Notes under the pieces: model-generated
Seen by the model: the letters and a program-made list of their open reading frames with translations, nothing else
Databases searched by the model: none
What the model was told of the DNA's origin: nothing
Translations under genes and position numbers: made by a program
Part shown: one piece after another, positions 54,064 through 64,000 of the stretch
Numbering within the stretch: the stretch's first letter is position 1
How the letters are laid out: the number at the start of each line of letters is the position of its first letter
Origin: Perca fluviatilis
Taxonomy: Eukaryota > Chordata > Actinopteri > Perciformes > Percidae
Direction of reading: 5' to 3'
Length of the DNA: 64,000 nt
Assembly (NCBI RefSeq): GCF_010015445.1
Contig: NC_053119.1
Coordinates: forward strand, 22,467,050 to 22,531,049

Positions 54064-57000
54064 CCAATGAGCCGGCACCAGTCCAGTCACAACACCACAG
54101 ACACAAATCCTGGTTCTGTACCATTAGCTCCAGACTGTCATAAATCAGACAGAGCCAGCCAGCAGGATGGAGGGAGAAGGCCAAACAGAGAAGTCAAAAA
54201 GCCACAGCTACACAGCACTGATCAGACAGCAAGGGGGCGCAAACAGCAACCTTTGAACAGAGGAAGCATTTATAACACAATACAGACTCCACACACATAA
54301 TTGAAGAGCTGGACAGTAGGGCCGATTATTTAACCTCAACGCTTTTTGAGTTCTGACTGAAATGTGTCCATAGCATTGAATGCTTGGTCAGCTTTTTTGT
54401 CTTGCTTTTTATTCTTTGATCAGATATTTGCTCATCTCAAATCAGGAAACGGTTATGCCTTTATTAGATGGTTGACAGTAGGTAGATGAAAATGAGGGTA
54501 GAGAGATGGGAATAACATCCAACAAAAGGACCCCTGCTGTACCTGACACTGTGGATGCTGCGGTTCATGGTCTTATCCTTAAACCCCTTGGCCAGCAGAG
54601 CCCCCTGAAACTTTGTCATTTCAATTCTCTTATTGCTGCTTGTGTTAAAAACATAAAACCATGCTGCATTGAGAAGTTTGGTATATTTTGAATTGAATTT
54701 CTATTTCTATGAAAAAGGGGTTCTGTAAAAACTGGTTGATGATAAAGCTATGGTATCGACACAGACAGTTGTGTATTGTACTGGCACAGGTTTAAAATAA
54801 AAAATGTAATAGCTTTAGGACTGAGTAAAACATGCTTATAGTTAAAAGCATTTTAAATTGTAGCCTACCATTTTGTATCTCATAAAAGCCTGCATTAACA
54901 TACACATGATCCAGATTGTCCTGGTGCTAGTAGACTAGATATTTAGTCATTAGGATTTAGTCATTGTAAATTGCGATGCTTGATTAAAACGTGGGTTAGC
55001 ATTTCCATTTGGTAATGCAATTACTGGAGAAAAAGCTTCATTAGCATTACTGCATGTAATAACCTCAACAAGGGATTTCCTAACCCAGATTTCAACCACA
55101 CCCAACCCAGGCATGCTGCTTTGGCATGCGCCCTACTGGCAGATAAACAACACATCTGCCTCCCTGCTCTGAAAGTTGTACATATATTTTGTATGAACCA
55201 CTAGAGAAAAGACAGTTTGGCACAAACTGGCAGCAAAGCAACTCTTGGTCTTGCAGCAAGTTCTGCGTGTGTGCCAATCCTACCTCACACAGCGGCACGC
55301 CATGGGGGGCTGAACACTTCTACGCTGTGATCCAATTAATTTCATCTCCGCACGCCACACATTTTGACATGCTAGGAGCGTTAGGAGAGGAAGTGGAGGT
55401 TTGAAGGGGGTGGAGGTGAGCGGTGAGGCAAGTGGGAATAACTGAGAAAGAGGAAGTGGAAGGATAGGCCAGGGTTGGGGAATCTTAGCATTGCTTGAGT
55501 TTCTGCACAGGGGGAAGAAAATGCAATTACACGTGTCCTCTCAGCCTTTTCAGGCAAGTATGGTGTGTAGAAGTGAGGGGGTGGTGGTGGGGTTTGTGCC
55601 CTGTGGCGACCAGCACTCCCATACTCTATGCTAATAGACGCTTGTTCTGCATTCTAACAAGCATTTGGTGGCAAGGATCTGAGTGGGGAGCAGCGGAGGG
55701 TGAGTGCATAGCATCAGCAATGTAAGAGGGAAGGGGGGTGGGGAGGGTCTGTCTCCTCGTGTCTCTGGAGATAGTACAAATAATGAAAAACTCTGCTGGG
55801 ACTTCAAAGCAAACGGCTGGTCATTTCCTGTGGTGATGGCTGATACGGTCCTACATGTTCATGCAACAAGCACGCACACACTTAGTCACTCATTCCTGCC
55901 AGCAATAACCCCGGCCAATGAACACCCCTTCCTTTGATGATATAGCAGGGCCAATAAGGAGAAACAAGTCTTTGGACGTGGAATAGATTTGAAAAGCCTT
56001 TGTGTATTGCTGGCGGAACCATCTAAGTGCCTTAGCCACGGCCTGGGGGTCAACACTTATGCAATGTGGGTGTAATGCCAGAAACCAGCTGGTGATGTTA
56101 ACCATTTTTTAACGCTTTCATTTTGACAGAGAATTTAAAACAAACAACACAGAACAAATGGTTGTCAGACGGCAATCGTGTAAATACCTGTATACCTTTT
56201 CTTGGCAGACATATTGACATATTGTAGCAGGTATAATTAACAACAATAATTCAATTTTATTTAGGCGTCCCAGTTCTAGTAATTTGCTTTTGTGCATGCA
56301 AATATAAATCAATAGAACACAGTCTCAAACACATTTTTGTGTTATACCTCCTCGTAGGTTTCGATTCGGCTCTAAAGATGATTATCACAAAATGCAACAA
56401 TAAAAAAAACACTCTAGTATGCAAGAAAGAATTGGGCAATTCAGACGTGGCAATCTAAGACATGCTGATGGCGATGTGTTTTGCTCATCTCTGGTTAAAA
56501 ACAGCCTGACATGTACAAACATGTAGGAGCAACACAATCTGAGTGGTAATCCGTGTGTGGGAGGAAGGGCCACGCGAACATAAACTTGACTGCATTGGCA
56601 ATTTCTGGCTGATCCCATTTCCTTATCATATCATCTACTTACGAAAGCCAGACTGCCCTGCAGAAGTTTTGTTATTTGATGCATGTGTGTGAGGATGCAC
56701 CCAGAAGCACATTCACGTATGCCTCTGTGTCTTATGTGCAAGTCACCAAAAGCATGCATGAGACAAAGTGAACAAAAACACACATCTGGTTTCATTCAGG
56801 ATGCCTGGAATTCTTTGCCTGCTTGGTTCAGATTACTTCCCGAGCCCCCATGCTGGCTCCGCAGGAGAGCAGATAAACTATGCCGCTCAACACAATGTCT
56901 CGCTTATTCAACACTGGAAGGGTGTAGGTTGACAAGGACTAGAGGTGAAGCTGAATTTACAGGCGGGTTCTGGTTGCAGACAAGCCTCAAGCTAGGTATG

Positions 57001-57227
57001 CTAATTTCTTGCTTCTCAACCATTGCAGACCCCTCCTTACAGTAGGTTGAGTGGGAGCGGGTCCTAAGGGAAGGGCATGTTAAAAGGTTCTGCCAGACTG
57101 AACAGCACCTTAATATGATCCTGACCCCTTCCACTGATATTCACTGGGGAAATTCCCAGCAGTACAGGGCCAGCTCTGTATAGATCCAGACCAGACATAC
57201 AGAAGGTCAGGAGACTAAGAAACTATA

Positions 57228-57826
57228 GCCAGGACACACCAGCCAGACGGCCGACCGTCAACAGAAAAGCCAGTCGAAATGATCAGTCTCCCCGTGTTGG
57301 TCCAAAAAGTGCCACAGAACACACCAAAGAGACGAGACGTAATACGCCTCCATAACAGCAGGCGGCGCTACTCTGTATTGTTGCCCAAGAAATGAAAACC
57401 GGCAGCTGAATGGACGAACGCGTCACATGGGTTTGTTTTCTCCGGAAATTCAAAGCCAGACTGTCATGGCGGCTGTTCAGAATACGATCTCATATTGTAC
57501 TAAAATAGTTCACTGAAACATATTTCTGAAAACATTTTTAGTTTAATAGGCCATGCAGTTTCTGAATCTGTCTTCATTTCAGCTCAACAAAGGTCAGTTT
57601 AAAAGATTTTCGTCAGATTTTCAGAGACTCTAGTCACGCTCATTCCGCTCGTCATTTCCGGGTGAGTCCCGACTGCCCTGCCGCCGACTGAACATGTCAG
57701 GTCAGCGAAAATGAACGCAGACAGCCCCCCCAGACTGACAACGGCACGGGACACACCGAACAGATTTGAGTCACTGACCTCGCCAGACTGTCCAACAGCC
57801 GATTTTCGGCCCTGTGTGTCCCGGGC
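57228..57826. mobile_element. MITE with GCCNGGACACAC termini
   Basis: The left end 'gccaggacacaccagccaga' and the reverse complement of the right end 'gcccgggacacacagggccg' are imperfect inverted repeats about 600 bp apart. Internal parts also mirror one another (GCCGACCGTC near the left, CAGCCGATTTTCGGC near the right). It is locally CpG-richer than its surroundings. This resembles a MITE common in teleosts. A 3-bp target duplication typical of PIF/Harbinger is not clearly present, so the superfamily is left open. Confidence 0.6.
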
Positions 57827-60800
57827 TTAAGAGCATTGGTTAAAGCTGTACAGCAGCACAAGCAGGCCTAAACCAAGTGAGAGGAGAGCGGGAGAACAGA
57901 TCTATTTTCCTCTGTTCTCAATCAGAAATCTAACTAAAGTAAACCATGTTTATTGTTGTTTTGTTGCAAGAGACCCTATGTGCAGCAATAAAGAACAAGA
58001 ATATTTCTATTGCAAAATGAAACATTGATACACCTTGGGATCAGTTCATTCACACTATCTAGCAATAATTCCTGAATGTCACCTTTTTCTTTACATTTTA
58101 CAGAACGCCTTTCTTCCAATTCCTTCACCCAATTCTCTTATCTCCCAGGTTTGACTGAGTGATGTCTTCAGCCAAAATCACCTCGTCTACTCCGGTTCCC
58201 CAGGAGATGGAGTGCCAGTGATGTAGACGATTCAATCAGTGAGAAGTGAAAGAGCAGATCACAGACAATACGCCGCGGCCCCATTACCCCCAGTCCTCAC
58301 TTACCGCTAGCGACGCTTAGCTCGGGCCCCCACCTAATGGACCATAATATCATTTTACGCCATGTTCCAGCTCTTTATACTAGTTCTAAACATAACACTG
58401 TCGCCAAGGCACAATAAAAACAGATATATTTCTTTATTACTCCTCACAAAAGCATATCGCCAGATCTGAGCACCCCTACAAAGGAAACTAATATCTACAG
58501 GAACCCGCTCTTTTCCTTGGCTCATTTAGGGCAGACGCACAATTGTTATTACATTGAGCTGCACTCTGCTGGCCTCACCTCCCCATGCTGTTCACTCAGA
58601 ATGTAATGGATGTTTTATTATAATCAAATGAATAAGTCTTCACTATAAATAACCTACTGAAAAGGCCATTTTCTATGCCTCACAATATGTTTAAATGTCC
58701 ATCAGGCCTCAAGCAACAAGGCCACAAAGCCGATTTGCATGTTATGTGCTACTGTATAGGTGAAAACAGCAACTTGTCTACCCTTTACTTACCCTCACAT
58801 CCCAAGCTGCCCCCTTCCACTCACCTAATAATCACGCTCCACACTTTCTTGCACACGTCATGCGAGTCTCCGGCAGATTCATTACTTTGCATGATAGGAG
58901 GAAGAGGAAATGTCACCTGGGTACTCTGCTTTTGAGGTCATTCACTGTCTTCATCTCACAGGGCAAATGCTGTGCTTGTAAGTCTTGAGCCAGATGAGCA
59001 GAATTTCACTTCAGCGAGGGCGAGTTATTATCCGCAACTAGGAATCATCCCCTACACAGTATACGGTGCCATTGTCCTCTACCCTATATATCATCAGGTC
59101 TGACCAGCCCATTTACACTATGGGGATCTGACAAGAGATGAGCGAACACTCGGGCAGGAACATGTGTGCTACTGTGTATGTGTGGCAAGACGAAGCAGGA
59201 CGGGAGTTGGGGAATCCAATCTCTCACACAGAGGAGCAGAGACAGGCGGGCAGATATGCTCCAGGCCCAGAATAACCCAGGCTGTATCCATGAATGAAAT
59301 GACAGGATTACAGGGGTATTAGAAAACCTGCTGAGATGGTAGATAATGCGGTTCATGGTTGGGCGTCACGCCGCTTGCAGCAGGGTAAACGTCTAACTGT
59401 TTGACTAATGAAAAATATGGACGAGCTCTTGCCATAGTCACCAAGCAGATAATTCAAGGCCAGGGGATGTCCCTCTCCATTTACAATAATGGTTTGGTGT
59501 TAGCTACTTGATGGACATTAATATAAATACTTAAAGATTTATGTCAGCTGCATTATTGTGGATGGAAATGGGGACTGCAAACATAAGCCCCCCTACCCTG
59601 TTTAAGAATGGGATTATTGTTGTGTCAACAACCCCCATAGATAATAGTAATTACTGCCCTTGCTGCAGCACCATCAGACTGCAACTTTGGTAGCTGACAG
59701 CTTGGTCCTAATTACCAAGAACCACCAATTACTGGCTCCATTTCATTATTTATAATGCTCAGCACACCCAAATAAAAGAGACTTCAGTGACTCTGAGCAG
59801 TCACATCTCTGGCAGCTGCAGAGGAGCATCCAGAGGACCTGCTGCATTGCCTCGTAGTTTTTTCCTGACAATATATAGTCAGCATGCAAAGAAAAAGGAG
59901 TAAAAATAGAAAAATAAGGCCAATAGGGGGATGCCTTTACTTCCTCTTTGCCAGCCACAGGAAGTAATTTAGCTAAAAAGGAAGTGCATTATCATCTTTT
60001 CTTTACCCATTTGCTCCTGCTCGTTTATCTGCCAACAGGGCTGCAGAATAGATTCTAAAAACATCAGCCCTGGAGCCTTTAACTACTAAAACAGTTTGCA
60101 TGTTGTATCTACATTCATATTTCATTCATTCCTCTGTGAGATGTATGTTGGAGTAATTGACTCGTCTGCTGCCATGTGTGATGCCTCCAAAAATAATACA
60201 ACAAAATTCATAAAAACAGTTCTTTATCTGGTGAGTGCATTCAACCATCCGTACTAACACACACAGACTATCGCAGATGTTTCCCATCACCCTCTGCTGC
60301 CAAGCGTCGTCCAGTGATGGCTGAGAGGAGGGGAGCGGGGGCTCGGGCGGGGGTGTGAAATTCTGCTATCCCTGCTCCAGTGAATTCTGCAGGAACTTGG
60401 CAGATCATTGTGGAGATTTGTACGTCTGTGGATTTGATATGAAACTGTTTAAGAGGCTCGTCTGGAGTCTGTCTCTCAATGTGCCTCCCCTTAAAGTGGG
60501 CCTGGCTGTTTAGCTTATGTTCCCGTAAAGCCTGACGACCACATTTCTCAGCCCCCCAAGGGTGCAGATGGGCGATTAACTTGGCAGACAGGACTTCTAC
60601 TATTATCTGAAAGATAACCATAACAACACTTTGTTGCTCCAAAAAAGTATGCCTCTGAGCAAAAAAAAGCTCATACTCCTTTAAATAGGGGAACCACACA
60701 AAACACACCTGCATCACCTATATAGTTTTCTGCAATTATACACCTTGTTGATTAACAAATTACTCTCTCTATTGATAATTTAGTGCAAATTCAATGAAAC

Positions 60801-63800
60801 CCAAAACCTGTTCAAACAGCAGCTCATGCTCAACAATTCCAAAAGGACAATTCTTCTCAGAAAAAAAGTATCTACAAAAGGAATATACGGTAGTGCTCCA
60901 AAGCGCTTAGTATTTAGATGACAGCTGCGCAGGGCAGGCTTTGTTTGCAGGGGCTAGAGTGGAGCAGTATATGTGGCCCGGAGGCCGGATCTGTTCCAAC
61001 TGTGCCCTGGCAAGAAAACATTCAGCCCAGTCAGCCCCGACAGCTTGGAAATTCACAGGGGGCGATGGAAAACTGGAGGGCTTCAGCACCATGTTGGAGT
61101 TGGGGGAGCTCGTAGGAGGAGGGGTGATGAGTCAGGAACAAGGTGTTTTATATTATTTTGGTACCGCAAGGACATGGCATTTACCGTGTTCGAAGAGCAC
61201 AACCAAACCTGGGCTGTTGATGAGGGCCTCGTGTCTGTGTTGGCCTGCGGTGATTTAAGTTTATTATCTGGCAGGTATGTCTGCAGGGGGGCTAGCCTAG
61301 CAGCATTTTTAACCACCTTTACACATTCTGTATGTGCTAGTTTTAATGCCAGCACTGCACTAACTTGCTGTGGTGATAATGAATTTGTAAAGCCTGGGAT
61401 TGAATTATACATGTATCACTGCAGAGAAAACAGAAATTACTCTCTCATGGTTCATGAGAAAAAATAAGAAACACAGCATGACAAGGACAGTTTTAAGCAT
61501 GTGCATTTTCTTCCACAATGACGTTATCATAGCAATTTAGACTACATGAGACATTGTCATTTGACAAAACAATTTCAGAGTTTCCATAGATCACAGATAT
61601 TAAAGTTATGATCATCCCTTTGATTTAGCATGACAAATGAATTATTCATTCTCATCTCCAGGGATGCATAGAAAGGATTTTTGATGTTGGACAGCTTTCT
61701 CCTCACTTGATTAACCTGAACTACCTTCAAAAACTGCCAATAGCCTTTTTCAAAACAATATTTTGTTGGACTTCCTCTTTGAAAAATGATGTGTCAAAAG
61801 TATTTCTATCCGTTATCTAGTTCTGTTTAGCTATTTTTGCTATATCCTTCAAAGAAACAAATTAAAAAAATAAATAAACTAAATGAATACCTCACACAGT
61901 AATAAGTGTGGAGCTGTATAGTTAACTGCATTTATTAATGTTCAAAGTATCTAAAAGTAATACAGCACATTGAAAGGTCAGTGTCACACAAACGGATACA
62001 AAAAAGGACGACAAAAACAAGGGATTTGTTTGCTCTTGTGCATCCAAATTCATTCATCCCCAAGTACCTCTTTGCTCCGGGGTTGTGCCAAGGCAAAGCC
62101 TCATGGGGGAAATGATTGACACCTCCTAATCCTCATGGCTACCAAAAAGCATGTCATTACCATGACATGTACACCATCTTCTGGGATGTGAGATGAAGCG
62201 TGGGAACAACAAAGGGATAAAAACAGTGAACAAAACTCTAAAAATAAGACGTGTGAATTCTTTATGTGCTGTGTTTTGGGTCACATGTGTAGCTTAAGTA
62301 CTTTGAGAGAAAAGCATCTCTGCACCCGACTTCTATTAATTCAGCACAGCTAGAACAACCACCTGGGGTAGACTACATTTCAAATGAGCCATATTTTGTA
62401 TATATTTAACACCGGCGGGCAGGCTGGCAGGCATGCAGGACTAGAGGATATGTGATGGAAAGTGGAGCACAAGAGTTATGGCCTAAGCAAGCAGCTGATT
62501 ATGGAGAAGATGAGTGAGAAAAGGAGTTGTCTGTCAAGCTAAGCCCTTCGCAGATGGACGAGTGTGGCACACACAAGTCCTGAGGCTTTGTGGCAGCTTT
62601 GGGTTTTAAAGTACACCACAGAAACCGTTTCGAAAAAAGGGATGGAACAGTGGATAAAATAGTATATTATGTGCAAATGCGTATGTTAATATTCCTCACC
62701 TTTTCATTCATCTCATCGACTGAGTGAATCATGGTAAAACATGGTCGTTTCTCCGCTCTTATGTGAAGTATGAACAGCAGAAGCTTTTACAGCTGTCTAT
62801 ATAAAACGATTATAGCAGCAGTTAATTGCTGGGGATCTTCATTTAATGAGCATCAGAGCAAATGTAATTACTTGCAGCCTTTAATAAACAAGCATAGAAA
62901 CCTAGTGGTGTGCAAATAAAGTTATGACAGACTATAACTTATCCTAACTTGTAGGCCAATACTTGACTTATAATTGGACCATTGTTTCCTGACACACAAA
63001 CACACTGTGTTGGCCATTTGCTAGCCAGCAATGTTCCACTTCTGTGAGCGCAATAACAAAAATTGTTTTCATTTGTGTACTGTGGCACTTGGGGGCTGAC
63101 CCTTGCCTGTGTAGCTCCCAGGTGAGACAGTCAGCTATCTGCTGGGTAGCACAGCTATTGCCTCACTCCCTTCCCTCTGCAAATCCTATCTGCTCAGTCC
63201 TTTCCCTAGAGCTCACTATCGCCCTGCTACCTCTACTCTTGTACTGACAGCCAAACAATGAGAGCCAGGACTGCCTTAACGAGTAGAAAGTGGAGGCTCA
63301 ACTAATTAGAGACACCCCACCCCATCACCTCCAACCCCTCCTATTAACTCAGAACAGTGTGATACAGCTTGGCCAGGGCTGGGACTGTTGGGCCCATCGT
63401 GAGAGAAATAGGGTTTGGAAGTTGTTTTTCTGGCAGCTGGCCAATGGGGGACCGTAGTAATTGCCCGAATTTCACTGTGGCAAGTGAAGAGAAACAGTGT
63501 GAGGGTGGTACAAGCCAAGGAAAGTGAGAAAATGCTGGGACCAAGTGTGGGAATGAAAGTCTAGCAATAAAAAAGAAAAATACAGATAGGGAAAGAGGAT
63601 ACACAGGCTTTGAAAAACGAGGCACAAAAGATAAATGTTTATAAGAAAAACATGGAATGACATGCGGGTGCAAGTGATTTCGAAAAAAGTCAGAGCTTGA
63701 GGACTCTCATTGCGTGAAAATAATACAAGTTGAAAGAAAACTGGACAACGTATTGGGAGTGTAAGTGAAAATAGAATGACCTCAGGTGCTACTCACTAGG

Positions 63801-64000
63801 GAGAGGCAGACAGGGGTGCAGTGAGCGTCTTGGCTGCTGGAGTGGAACAAAGCAGGGTGCAGCGGCGGCTGCACAGTGGGCCCTCACTGGACACTTCAAT
63901 CACAGGCAGCCGGAGCCCAAGGCAAATTTGGCCAATTAGCCGCACACTACTGCTGACCCCCAGCTTCATTAAGGGCCTGGGCTCTGGATAAAGGGGAGAG
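57827..64000. other. Non-coding stretch to right edge
   Basis: 6.2 kb with no recognised exon, repeat or microsatellite of note. The frames at 60268-60717 (minus) and 60973-61467 (plus) are the longest but show no domain, signal peptide or splice-consistent ends. The right edge shows no promoter-like CpG cluster. The plexin 5' exon(s) may lie here or beyond. Confidence 0.45.

Larger units (their letters stand above)
49183..57227. other. Long non-coding stretch
   Basis: 8 kb without recognised exons. It includes a GT microsatellite (52491-52541), a CCCT-rich tract (51667-51716) and a GA microsatellite (53995-54061). The block at 49440-49860 is unusually free of low-complexity sequence. The longest chance frame here (52990-53592, plus) has no known domain. 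Confidence 0.45.

Noticed and set aside
60268..60717. 149-codon open frame on minus strand, same strand as the plexin gene
   Set aside because: No domain, no upstream splice acceptor of quality and no similarity to plexin. It could only matter if transcripts show it.
60973..61467. 164-codon open frame on plus strand with many cysteines late
   Set aside because: No family resemblance, and three overlapping frames of similar length in the same place suggest a stop-poor region. Conservation data would be needed.

Overview
The window is vertebrate nuclear DNA, almost certainly from a ray-finned (percomorph-type) fish. The one gene is a multi-exon plexin whose best match from memory is plexin-B2. 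It is surrounded by long dinucleotide microsatellites and by many short transposon relics of families that recur across teleost genomes. No prokaryotic feature (operon, CRISPR array, origin, insertion sequence) is visible. All family identifications come from reading the sequence; no database was searched.

Gene (1602-13516, minus strand). Twelve coding exons can be joined by splice signals and reading phase into 2544 bases, or 848 codons with no internal stop. They give the signal peptide, the whole Sema domain, PSI1, the linker, PSI2, a second linker and PSI3. The reading frame runs off the left edge of the window just before the first IPT/TIG domain, so the remaining IPT domains, membrane segment and cytoplasmic GAP region lie to the left of base 1. 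The first coding exon is preceded by a splice acceptor two bases before the ATG. The mRNA therefore has at least one further non-coding 5' exon to the right.

Introns. Several introns are shaped by repeats. Intron 2 (9490-11182) is about nine-tenths one 1.54-kb interspersed repeat. A long GA/GT microsatellite begins about seven bases inside the donor of coding exon 4. A TG microsatellite lies just upstream of the acceptor of coding exon 8. Intron 1 appears to use a GC-AG splice pair.

Right-hand 50 kb (13519-64000). I found no convincing protein-coding exon. This is most simply the large 5'-UTR intron and/or 5' flank of the plexin gene. It contains two well-delimited hAT relics with perfect 8-bp target duplications (18913-19779 and 31630-32028), each keeping a scrap of transposase coding sequence. 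It also holds a long foldback MITE with nested inverted repeats (39488-39958), two other MITE-like elements (48470-49182 and 57228-57826), several copies of a 'GGGCTGCAAC' repeat, an inverted pair of another dispersed repeat (22098/23451) and many CA/GT tracts. Between these lies low-repeat DNA, parts of which look like candidate conserved non-coding elements, though that cannot be shown from one sequence.

I did not find a clearly undescribed biological system. The most testable unusual points are the GC-AG intron, the microsatellites at splice sites, and the intron made almost entirely of one repeat.
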